A stretch of 13,162 bases of DNA from UPXZ01 sp964568675 (GCA_964568675.1 CAZMQV010000080.1:1-13162); one strand, 5' to 3'. Positions 7,172-13,083 are shown, numbered from the stretch's first letter. Translations and numbers: made by a program. Notes: generated by a model not told the origin, from the sequence alone.

Positions 7172-7206
7172 ACCAATCACCAACCACCAATTACTAACCA
7201 CCAATA
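7172..7206 (+). repeat. Five heptanucleotide repeats abutting a start codon
   Basis: ACCAATC, ACCAACC, ACCAATT, ACTAACC and ACCAATA follow each other without a gap. The last base of the fifth unit is the A of the ATG at 7206, so the array occupies the position of the ribosome-binding site of the winged-helix gene. No other ribosome-binding sequence is seen there. Copy number could change by slippage. Confidence 0.8.
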
Positions 7207-7487
7207 TGGAAGAAATAGAAAAAGGAAAAACGCATAAATACCTTCGCGACACACAGGGAGTGCCCGACAAAGCAAAGGAACAGCTTAAAGAATTTAGTCG
7301 GATAAAAAAATCAATCGTCGAAGCACTACGCGACGATGAATTGACCATTGCTCAAATAACAGAAAAAATAGGACTGTCGAGGTCTAAAACCATGTATTAC
7401 CTAATGACTTTGGTGAAATACGGAGTGGTAGCTGTGGGGCAAATAGACGATATGGATGAGTATTTTACCTATAAATTGAAGAAATAA
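7206..7487 (+). CDS. Small winged helix-turn-helix protein within the Qmo-like cluster
   Basis: A 93-residue protein whose residues about 30-90 match a winged helix-turn-helix of the ArsR/MarR-like type. KSIVEALRDDELTIAQI leads into EKIGLSRSKTMYYLMTL, the helix-turn-helix with recognition helix, and GVVAVGQIDDMDEYFTYKL is the likely beta-wing. Residues 1-30 are charged and probably helical. It has no cysteine, so redox sensing by thiols or Fe-S is unlikely. It lies between the QmoB-like and QmoC-like genes, and its TAA overlaps the ATG of the QmoC-like gene by one base (TAATG), so the two are translationally coupled. It may regulate the cluster, or the fold may serve in complex assembly; neither is shown. 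The upstream 143 bases carry five heptamer repeats and no clear promoter. Confidence 0.75.
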   Translation: MEEIEKGKTHKYLRDTQGVPDKAKEQLKEFSRIKKSIVEALRDDELTIAQITEKIGLSRSKTMYYLMTLVKYGVVAVGQIDDMDEYFTYKLKK

Positions 7488-8554
7488 TGGCAACAGTAAA
7501 CCCAAAATTTGGTAAAGACCTGAAAAAATATGGAGGCTTTAATTTTAATGCCTGTTACAATTGTGGCAATTGCACGGCGGTATGTTCACTTTCGACCAAC
7601 GAAAGCGCTTTTCCGCGTGAGCTTGTGAGGCTAAGCGTAGTAGGGCTTGAGGATGAACTGGCTACAACGCTTAAACCCTGGGAGTGTTATTATTGCGGCG
7701 AATGTTCAACGCTTTGTCCGCAGGAGGCTGACCCCGGCGAATTGATGATGACCTTGCGCCGCTGGTTAACAGCGAAATACGATTGGACAGGGCTTTCCGG
7801 TCTTTTCTATAAATATCTTCCGGCTTTTATCACGGCGTTGGCGATTGTGTTGGGTGGTGTTCTTGTTTTTGCGAGTTCGGTAGGATGGGAGTTAGAAAAA
7901 ATGCTTCATTTCGGACATCTTTTCGAGATGATTGCGATTGCCACTGTTTTTGTAGTTATACTTATCCCCAATTTGCTTCGGATGTGGTATTTTTCTATTG
8001 TGAAAACTAAAACAAAACTACCGCTTAAAGCATATTTTTCAACACTTGGCGGGCTTTTTGTACACATGTTTACTCAAAAACGTGCCAAAGATTGTGATGA
8101 TAACCACTTCCGTTGGCTCGAGCATCTGATACTTGTGTTCGCGTATTTGGCGCTGCTTTTTACCACTGTCGTTCTCGATTGGTTCGCCACTTCCTGCCTG
8201 TTTGTTATCATACTCGGATATGTGGAAAGTCTGCTGATTTTTATTATCACGTTCGATTTTGTAAAAGACCGCATCCAAAAGAAAAAAGCCTTGGCTATGA
8301 AATCGCAAGCTTCCGATTGGTTTTTTGTTGTTTGGTTGCTTTTGATGGGCTTGTCGGCTTTCGCGGTTCGTCTGTTCATTGATTTGGATCTGCTTGAGGC
8401 GAACAAATGGCTTTATATTTTTCATCTGACTGTTCTTGCGCAATGGGCGCTTCTTATCGTACCATTTGGTAAGTGGACACACTTTTTGTATCGTTCTTTC
8501 GCCATGTATTTTGTCGAATTGAAAAGTGTAAGTAAAAAAATGTCGAAGAAATAA
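7487..8554 (+). CDS. QmoC-like membrane protein: HdrC-type Fe-S domain plus membrane cytochrome domain
   Basis: A 355-residue membrane subunit, near the length of QmoC. The N-terminal HdrC-like domain has two [4Fe-4S] motifs: C23-C26-C29-C33 (CYNCGNCTAVC) and C67-C70-C73-C77 (CYYCGECSTLCP). Residues from about 108 on contain six likely transmembrane helices (about 109-131, 146-168, 212-232, 237-258, 277-299, 308-327), resembling the NarI/HdrE-type b-cytochrome part of QmoC. Histidines near or in the helices (H142, H145, H193, H207, H213, H313, H332) could include haem b ligands, but which ones is not decidable here. The expected role is electron exchange between menaquinone and the cytoplasmic QmoA/B-like subunits. 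No HdrB-like CCG domain is present. The start overlaps the preceding stop by one base, and a terminator follows 30 bases after the stop. Confidence 0.87.
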   Translation: MATVNPKFGKDLKKYGGFNFNACYNCGNCTAVCSLSTNESAFPRELVRLSVVGLEDELATTLKPWECYYCGECSTLCPQEADPGELMMTLRRWLTAKYDWTGLSGLFYKYLPAFITALAIVLGGVLVFASSVGWELEKMLHFGHLFEMIAIATVFVVILIPNLLRMWYFSIVKTKTKLPLKAYFSTLGGLFVHMFTQKRAKDCDDNHFRWLEHLILVFAYLALLFTTVVLDWFATSCLFVIILGYVESLLIFIITFDFVKDRIQKKKALAMKSQASDWFFVVWLLLMGLSAFAVRLFIDLDLLEANKWLYIFHLTVLAQWALLIVPFGKWTHFLYRSFAMYFVELKSVSKKMSKK

Positions 8555-8583
8555 TCCCCTAACTTTAATGTAATCTATTTGTG

Positions 8584-8619
8584 AAATGGGTTTCTGCTTA
8601 TTAGCGGATTCCCATTTTT
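8584..8619 (+). terminator. Terminator of the Qmo-like cluster
   Basis: AAATGGG (8584-8590) pairs with CCCATTT (8611-8617). Inside, TCTGCT pairs with AGCGGA around a TATT loop after a two-base internal mismatch, and TT follows the stem, making a T5 run. It lies 30 bases after the QmoC-like stop codon and looks like a good Rho-independent terminator. Confidence 0.75.
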
Positions 8620-8738
8620 GTGTTTGGAATAATTAATAAGTGATCAATATTATAAGTTCGTTTACAAAACGAGAAAATTTCTTTGAAATACAGCTACGTG
8701 GTTGCCCAAATTATTTTAGAAAAATAAGTGGTATTGAA

Positions 8739-9135
8739 TTGTTGTATGACAAAACGGGTGGTAAATGATTTATAAATACGATTGTTACACGACAAAATGG
8801 GTGGCAATGGCTTGCAGAGTAGGATTGTTACACGACAAAACGGGTGAAAATGATTTACAAATGAAATTGTCAATCGACAAAACGGGTGAGAATGATTTAC
8901 AAGTGAAATTGTTACTTGACAAAATGGGTGAAAATGATTTACAAATGAAATTGTTACATGACAAAACAGGTGAAAATGATTTACAAGTGAAATTGTTACT
9001 TGACAAAACGAGTGAAAATGATTTACAAATGTAATTGTCAATCGACAAAACGGGTGGTAATGACTTGCTGAGTAAGATTGTTACTTGACAAAACGGGTGA
9101 AAATGATTTACAAATGTAATTGTCAATCGACAAAA
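8739..9135. repeat. Array of ten 42-43 bp tandem repeats (minisatellite)
   Basis: The word GACAAAA recurs at 8748, 8791, 8834, 8876, 8918, 8960, 9002, 9044, 9087 and 9129, giving spacings of 43, 43, 42, 42, 42, 42, 42, 43 and 42. Most units read GACAAAACGGGTGAAAATGA followed by TTTACAAATGAAATTGTTAC plus two bases. Each junction is TTGT-N5-6-ACAA, a short inverted repeat; in copies before 8876, 9044 and 9129 it is TTGTC-AATC-GACAA. Reading frames run through on both strands because 42 is a multiple of three, but the 43-base units break them. No ribosome-binding site or coding context is seen, so it is treated as non-coding. It follows the cluster terminator and lies about 360 bases before the ferredoxin gene. 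Function is unknown. Confidence 0.92.
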
Positions 9136-9139
9136 AGGA

Positions 9140-9450
9140 TCACCACGTTTTCCCGAATACTATGTCGTTGCCTTAAAATATACAATACCTCAATGATCTC
9201 TTGATAATTAGCCACCCTTAGAGGGCGAAATCTCTTAAAGGATTTATTGTTTTTGTAAACAACGTTCTGATACGACAAATGCGCCTTAGAATGTGATCGA
9301 ACTTGTGATACGTAGCAAATAGGTGTTAAATTAATGTGTTGTTTGCATCGGTATGTCGCTGTGCTTCAATCTTGTGAGTTTATTTGAGTTTAATTGTGGC
9401 GCGACTGAGCAGGTGATTCGGGTAAACTATTCGATGCCAAAGATTGTTGA
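9140..9450. other. Gene-free spacer, nothing recognised
   Basis: Between the end of the repeat array and the ferredoxin leader I see no convincing reading frame, RNA gene, terminator or complete Bacteroidota promoter. Short words such as CCCTTAGAGGG are present but too short to interpret. It may be decayed sequence. Confidence 0.5.
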
Positions 9451-9486
9451 TATGATTACAAATGAATTTGTTATTTCAATAAAAAG
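9451..9486. repeat. Degenerate outlying copy of the 42-bp repeat
   Basis: TATGATTACAAATGAATTTG, followed by TTATTTCAATAAAA, aligns with the array unit ATGATTTACAAATGAAATTG and its continuation TTACTTGACAAAA with few differences. It lies about 315 bases beyond the array and directly in the leader region of the ferredoxin gene at 9496. It could be a relic of a longer array or a chance AT-rich match. Confidence 0.4.
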
Positions 9487-9495
9487 TAAAAGTTT

Positions 9496-9690
9496 ATGGC
9501 AATAAATAAAGTTTGGGTAGAAGAAGACTGCACTTCCTGCGGAATTTGCGAAAGTATATGCCCCGAAGTATTCGAAGTGATTGATATCGCGGTAGCTAAG
9601 CAAGGCATTGACTACGATCCATTTGATAGCGCTATCCGGGATGCTGCAGACAGTTGTCCGGCCGAAGTGATCAAATTCACCGAAGAATAG
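9496..9690 (+). CDS. Small single-cluster [4Fe-4S] ferredoxin
   Basis: A 64-residue soluble electron carrier. The cluster motif is C12-C15-C18 plus C54 followed by proline (DSCPAEVI), the ligand pattern of single-[4Fe-4S] ferredoxins such as those of Desulfovibrio. An extra C22-P stands where the second cluster of 2[4Fe-4S] ferredoxins, or a disulfide partner, would be, but no matching second half is present. The protein is acidic, as usual. The sequence before the ATG is AT-rich and lacks a Shine-Dalgarno. The gene stands alone with its own terminator, about 940 bases after the Qmo-like cluster. It might supply or accept electrons for that complex, but proximity is the only evidence. Confidence 0.9.
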   Translation: MAINKVWVEEDCTSCGICESICPEVFEVIDIAVAKQGIDYDPFDSAIRDAADSCPAEVIKFTEE

Positions 9691-9724
9691 TGATTAATGC
9701 CGGAAGGTATTGTTAGCATTGATT

Positions 9725-9757
9725 AAAACCGCTTTGAAAAAAGTGGTTTTCAGGTGT
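9725..9757 (+). terminator. Terminator of the ferredoxin gene
   Basis: AAAACCGCTTT pairs with AAAGTGGTTTT around a GAAA tetraloop (9725-9750), eleven base pairs with one G-T wobble. The stem ends in TTTT and more T-rich sequence follows. It starts 35 bases after the ferredoxin stop. Confidence 0.7.
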
Positions 9758-9852
9758 TTTATTTGCTTGCAAAATAAGAAAGTTTACGCCCATCAAGTGT
9801 GTGTGAGTCGGGTTGTTTATGTAAAATCCAAAATAAAAATCCGAAGAACGAA

Positions 9853-9881
9853 CAAAGCCGACGCTAATAACGTCGGCTTTG
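9853..9881 (-). terminator. Terminator downstream of the pyrophosphatase gene
   Basis: CAAAGCCGACG pairs perfectly with CGTCGGCTTTG across the seven-base loop CTAATAA. The hairpin lies 24 bases beyond the pyrophosphatase stop codon and on the minus strand ends in CTTTGTTCGTTCTT. The symmetrical stem could work in both directions at this convergent junction. Confidence 0.7.
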
Positions 9882-9904
9882 CTATGTGAGTAAGTGTAGG
9901 TCTG

Positions 9905-10468
9905 TTATCCGAAAAACCATTTGTGTAGAGCGCCATAGTGCTGCTGATAGAGTTTGAAACTCTCTTCCAGAATCTGAATAGCGGTTTCTTTACCAAAAAA
10001 CTTTTCAACAACCACCGTTTTGTTCTCCAAACGGGTATAATCTTCAAAAAAAGACATGGTTTCCGTAAGCATGTGTTGCGGTAGCTCCGATATGTCATTG
10101 TAGTGATTCACACTTGGGTCGCCTGCCGCAACAGCTATGATTTTGTCGTCTGCTTCGCCGTTGTCAAGCATGCGCATCACACCAATAATCTTCGCCGGAA
10201 CGATGCACAAAGGCACCACTTCTATCTGCGACAGAATAAGAATGTCGAGCGGGTCTTTATCTTCACCTAAGCTTTGGGGGATAAAACCATAATTTGCCGG
10301 ATAATATACTGAAGAATAGAGTACCCGATCCAGAAGCAGAAGTCCGCTTTCTTTATCCAACTCATATTTTGCACGTATTCCCTTCGGTATTTCAATAATA
10401 CCATTCACTACATTGGGTAAATCTTCGCCTGCAGATACGTGATGCCAAGGATTGAAATTATTTCTCAT
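9905..10468 (-). CDS. ppa: Family I (soluble) inorganic pyrophosphatase
   Basis: Hydrolyses pyrophosphate to two phosphates in the cytoplasm, pulling biosynthetic reactions forward. The protein has 187 residues, the usual size for bacterial family I enzymes. The signature DKDPLD gives the metal-binding aspartates D70, D72 and D75. E26 in IEIPKG, Y54-Y60 in VYYPANYG, D102 and D107 with K109 in LDNGEADDK, and the C-terminal FFEDYTRLENK follow the arrangement of the E. coli enzyme. The ATG at 10468 gives the typical N-terminus. An exact -7 promoter element lies 22 bases upstream of the start, and a strong hairpin follows the stop. It shares orientation with the peroxiredoxin gene, 76 bases away, without a visible terminator between them. 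Confidence 0.95.
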   Translation of the reverse strand: MRNNFNPWHHVSAGEDLPNVVNGIIEIPKGIRAKYELDKESGLLLLDRVLYSSVYYPANYGFIPQSLGEDKDPLDILILSQIEVVPLCIVPAKIIGVMRMLDNGEADDKIIAVAAGDPSVNHYNDISELPQHMLTETMSFFEDYTRLENKTVVVEKFFGKETAIQILEESFKLYQQHYGALHKWFFG

Positions 10469-10489
10469 AAGCTCTCATTAATTTTTTTT

Positions 10490-10497
10490 CAAAATTA
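10490..10497 (-). promoter_or_regulatory. -7 promoter element of the pyrophosphatase gene
   Basis: The minus strand reads TAATTTTG, an exact TAnnTTTG element, 22 bases before the start codon. No good TTTG lies 19-21 bases upstream (the sequence there is TTTCC), so the -33 is weak. The surrounding TTTATTTGTAATTTTG is identical to that in the glutamate dehydrogenase promoter. Confidence 0.45.
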
Positions 10498-10544
10498 CAA
10501 ATAAATATGAATAAAAGGAAATAATTTCGGGTTTAAACGTAATA

Positions 10545-11009
10545 TCATTTGATTATATCCAAAAGCTGCAATCCATGTTCCTTGGTTTTTACTTCTTTTG
10601 GGGTGATAATGCTTTCTACAATTCCCTCCTCGTTGATTATAAATGTGGTTCGGAACATGCCCAAATGCTTCTTTCCATAAAGCGTCTTTTCGCCCCATGT
10701 GCCAAAAGCGTTTGCCAATTCATGATTCGTGTCCGCTATCAGATGAAAGGGTAATTCGTGCTTGGCGATGAATTTTTTGTGCGAAGCGATGCTGTCGGCG
10801 CTTACGCCCACTACTTCGTATCCTTTTTGTTGTAATTCGGCAAAGTTGTCGCGAAGGCTACAAGCTTGAGCAGTACAGCCGGGCGTGTTGTCTTTGGGGT
10901 AGAAATATAGAATTATCTTTTTGCCCTTAAAGTCTGTCAGCTTCATCTCATTGCCATCTTGGTTTATTCCAAGTATGTCGGCTATTTTGCTCCCAATAAT
11001 ATCTTTCAT
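10545..11009 (-). CDS. bcp: Thioredoxin-dependent thiol peroxidase, Bcp/PrxQ-type peroxiredoxin
   Basis: Reduces hydrogen peroxide and organic hydroperoxides with electrons from thioredoxin, in the cytoplasm. The 154-residue protein is of typical length. The active-site motif PKDNTPGCTAQAC places the peroxidatic cysteine at C45 and the resolving cysteine at C50, the same positions as in E. coli Bcp. KGKKIILYFYPKDNTPGC, EVVGVSADS and RTTFIINEEG are further family landmarks. The start at 11009 (MKDIIGSKI) is chosen over a frame opening at 11078, because the extra 23 residues are Arg/Lys-rich and would run through the terminator of the upstream gene. The leader has a run of eleven T (plus strand, 11020-11030). 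No clear promoter was found. Confidence 0.94.
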   Translation of the reverse strand: MKDIIGSKIADILGINQDGNEMKLTDFKGKKIILYFYPKDNTPGCTAQACSLRDNFAELQQKGYEVVGVSADSIASHKKFIAKHELPFHLIADTNHELANAFGTWGEKTLYGKKHLGMFRTTFIINEEGIVESIITPKEVKTKEHGLQLLDIIK

Positions 11010-11039
11010 GTTGTTATGCTTTTTTTTTTTGATTGATTG

Positions 11040-11070
11040 AAAAAATGCCCGACTTCGTGAAGCCCGGCAT
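11040..11070 (-). terminator. Terminator between the GlsB-like and bcp genes
   Basis: On the minus strand ATGCCGGGCTTC pairs with GAAGTCGGGCAT, with one G-G mismatch and one G-T wobble, around a very tight loop (11070-11045). It is followed by TTTTTT. It begins 27 bases after the stop of the GlsB-like gene. Confidence 0.65.
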
Positions 11071-11096
11071 GATTTCATTTCTTTTTTTTTCAGAGT

Positions 11097-11348
11097 TTAT
11101 CTTTTTCTAAGGCGTCGATAGAGCCATAGAAGTAGGATTGCCCCTGCTGATGCTACAATAATGTTTTTGATGCTAAATGAGTTTACGGGGTCTAAACCTA
11201 AGAAAGAGCCAATAAAACCTCCTAAAAGAGCGCCAGCAATGCCCAGTATGATAGTCATAATCCATCCTCCCGGGTCGGGGCCGGGATGTAGCGCTTTGGC
11301 TATCAGTCCGGCAATTAATCCAAAAAAGATCCAGCTTAAAATACCCAT
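11097..11348 (-). CDS. GlsB/YeaQ/YmgE-family small membrane protein
   Basis: An 83-residue, very hydrophobic protein of the GlsB/YeaQ/YmgE (transglycosylase-associated) family. Three transmembrane helices are expected at about 3-20, 28-52 and 61-77. The glycine-rich pattern is typical: WIFFGLIAGLIAK, the loop HPGPDPGGW, then GIAGALLGGFIGSFLG. It ends in RRLRKR, placing a positive tail in the cytoplasm. The molecular function of the family is not known; members are often stress-induced. The start at 11348 (MGILSWI) fits the family; a frame opening 54 bases upstream would add a Lys/Phe-rich piece that runs into the glutamate dehydrogenase terminator. It is flanked by terminators on both sides, so it is probably monocistronic. 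Confidence 0.9.
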   Translation of the reverse strand: MGILSWIFFGLIAGLIAKALHPGPDPGGWIMTIILGIAGALLGGFIGSFLGLDPVNSFSIKNIIVASAGAILLLWLYRRLRKR

Positions 11349-11382
11349 TTTGATGTTTGTTTTGATTTTTGAAATATATTTG

Positions 11383-11426
11383 AAAAAACAAAAATTTGGC
11401 ACTAAATGTTCAAATTTAATGCCAAA
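11383..11426 (-). terminator. Terminator of the glutamate dehydrogenase gene
   Basis: TTTGGCA (11395-11401) pairs with TGCCAAA (11420-11426). One C-A mismatch and then TAAAT/ATTTA extend the stem to twelve pairs around the loop GTTCAA. On the minus strand the stem is followed by TTTTTGTTTTTTC. It lies about 75 bases beyond the gdhA stop codon, just upstream of the GlsB-like gene. Confidence 0.6.
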
Positions 11427-11501
11427 CCTAAGTTTTTCAAAAGTAAAAATGAGAATCTTACTTTACACGTTGAATATTGTCGGTGTTTTCGTCTAATTAT
11501 T

Positions 11502-12839
11502 TTAGAGTACACCTTGAGCGATCATCGCTTTGGATACCTTCATGAATCCGGCAATGTTAGCTCCTTTTACGTAGTTGACATATCCGTCGGCATCAGTGCC
11601 GTATTTCACGCAAGCGTCGTGAATGTCGCCCATGATGCGTTGTAGCTTTTCGTCCACCTCTTCGCGTGTCCAGCTCAGGCGCATTGAGTTTTGTGTCATT
11701 TCCAGACCGGATGTGGCTACACCACCTGCGTTGGCGGCTTTACCCGGCGCATAAAGGATTTTGTTTTTTAAGAATACATCGACAGCTTCGGGAGTCGATG
11801 GCATATTCGCGCCTTCCGACACTGCAAAACAGCCATTTTTTACCAAAGTTTCAGCGTCATCACCGTTTAGTTCGTTTTGAGTGGCTGATGGTAGCGCGAT
11901 GGTGCACACTTCATTCCACGGGCGTCCGCCTTCTACATATTTACAACCATATTTCTCGGCGTATTCGCGAATCCGTCCACGGTACACATTCTTCAATTCG
12001 AAAATAAAGTTTAATTTTTCGGTGTCGATGCCATCCGGGTCGTAGATGTAGCCGTTGCTATCGGAAAGTGTAACAACCTTGCCGCCCAACTCAATTACTT
12101 TCTCGGCTGTGAAAGTGGCTACATTACCCGAACCGGAGATTGCTACAGTCTGACCTTTTAAGTCTGTAATTCCTTTTCTTTTAAGCATATTCATCAGAAA
12201 ATAGATGTTGCCATAGCCGGTAGCTTCCGGGCGAATAAGCGAACCACCAAATTCAAGGCCTTTCCCGGTGAAAGTTCCGGTGTTTTCACGTGCTAATTTT
12301 TTGTACATTCCATACATATAAGCTACCTCGCGCCCACCTACGCCAATGTCGCCGGCCGGTACATCGGTGTTTGGCCCAATGCTTCTCCAAAGTTCAAGCA
12401 ATAAGGCTTGACAGAACCGCATGATTTCGGCATTTGATTTACCTTTGGGGTTGAAATCGGAACCGCCCTTGGCGCCACCCATTGGGAGGGTTGTCAGCGC
12501 ATTTTTGAATGTTTGTTCAAAAGCAAGGAATTTTAGAATTGAAAGATTAACCGAGGCGTGGAATCGCATTCCACCTTTGTAAGGTCCAATGGCGTTGTTG
12601 TGCTGGATGCGGTAGCCCATGTTGGTCTGTACGTTGCCATTGTCGTCCACCCAGGTAACGCGGAATGAGAAAATGCGTTCGGGAATACAGATACGTTCGA
12701 TTAAATTTTGTTTTTCAAATTCCGGATGCTGGTTGTAAAGTTCTTCAATTGAAGATAATACTTCATGAACTGCCTGAATGTATTCGGGTTCGTTAGGGAA
12801 TCGTCTTTTCAAATCATTGATTACTTGTTCTGTTTTCAT
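11502..12839 (-). CDS. gdhA: NADP-type glutamate dehydrogenase
   Basis: Interconverts 2-oxoglutarate plus ammonia and glutamate in the cytoplasm, the entry point of ammonia assimilation. The protein has 445 residues, the length of the small hexameric GdhA enzymes. Substrate-domain landmarks are GPYKGGMRFH (K88), FKNALTTLPMGGAKGGSDF (K112, K124) and PAGDIGVGGRE (catalytic D163). The nucleotide-binding domain has the motif SGSGNVATF (about 235-243), and SEGANMPST and APGKAANAGGVATSGLE follow. Almost every segment matches what I recall of E. coli GdhA, which is NADP-specific; Bacteroides homologues can use both cofactors, so the cofactor is inferred. The start MKTEQVIND at 12839 is chosen, because a 25-residue upstream extension would overlap the promoter. 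A terminator hairpin follows. Confidence 0.96.
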   Translation of the reverse strand: MKTEQVINDLKRRFPNEPEYIQAVHEVLSSIEELYNQHPEFEKQNLIERICIPERIFSFRVTWVDDNGNVQTNMGYRIQHNNAIGPYKGGMRFHASVNLSILKFLAFEQTFKNALTTLPMGGAKGGSDFNPKGKSNAEIMRFCQALLLELWRSIGPNTDVPAGDIGVGGREVAYMYGMYKKLARENTGTFTGKGLEFGGSLIRPEATGYGNIYFLMNMLKRKGITDLKGQTVAISGSGNVATFTAEKVIELGGKVVTLSDSNGYIYDPDGIDTEKLNFIFELKNVYRGRIREYAEKYGCKYVEGGRPWNEVCTIALPSATQNELNGDDAETLVKNGCFAVSEGANMPSTPEAVDVFLKNKILYAPGKAANAGGVATSGLEMTQNSMRLSWTREEVDEKLQRIMGDIHDACVKYGTDADGYVNYVKGANIAGFMKVSKAMIAQGVL

Positions 12840-12881
12840 CTTAAAAAAATAAATTGTTGTTTGTGAGTTATAATTTGCTTG

Positions 12882-12911
12882 CAAAATTACAAATAAAATT
12901 TTAATTACAAA
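12882..12911 (-). promoter_or_regulatory. Promoter of gdhA
   Basis: The minus strand has TAATTTTG (12889-12882), an exact -7 element, 43 bases before the start codon. TTTG at 12911-12908 is 18 bases upstream, slightly short of the usual 19-21; another TTTTG begins a little further up. A leader of about 35 bases would result. Confidence 0.5.
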
Positions 12912-13037
12912 CAAAAGCTTATCTAAATATGCGAAAAACTATCAAAAAGCTATTTGTATGTAATGATTTATAATGTCGGTGAGTGGTGGTGCTTAGTTGA
13001 AAGCGAAATAAAGATGAATAAAAAAACTTGATAATAT

Positions 13038-13069
13038 CTTGTCGCATTTGAATTGATTTGTTACTTTTG
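13038..13069 (+). promoter_or_regulatory. Promoter of tRNA-Ser
   Basis: CTTG (13038-13041) is followed after 20 bases by TACTTTTG (13062-13069), a good -33/-7 pair of the Bacteroidota type. Transcription would begin about ten bases before the mature tRNA 5' end at 13084. Confidence 0.65.
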
Positions 13070-13083
13070 TACTACGAAAAAAA

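Noticed and set aside
8039..8482. Minus-strand frame of 147 codons opposite the QmoC-like gene
   Set aside because: It lies entirely within the membrane-protein coding sequence, is Lys/Gln-rich as expected of an antisense shadow, and has no domain.
8748..8960. Sigma-70 type TTGACA promoters inside each repeat unit
   Set aside because: Bacteroidota do not use the TTGACA/TATAAT form, and no good -10 sequence lies at 17 bases.
8765..9034. Open frame of 89 codons on the plus strand with a 14-residue repeat (DKTGENDLQMKLLL-like)
   Set aside because: It arises because the 42-base repeat is a multiple of three. The array's 43-base units break the frame, the minus strand is equally open, and there is no ribosome-binding site or promoter.
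8694..9126. Two overlapping minus-strand frames across the repeat array (Phe/Cys/His-rich repeats)
   Set aside because: Same repeat artefact; two different frames are open at once and the composition is unlike a real protein.
8739..9135. CRISPR array
   Set aside because: The whole 42-base unit is conserved, with no unique spacers of regular size, and no cas genes are nearby.
11020..11030. T11 tract before bcp as a phase-variation switch
   Set aside because: It is in the untranslated leader, just beyond a terminator, and is a plain homopolymer run in AT-rich DNA; nothing else supports switching.
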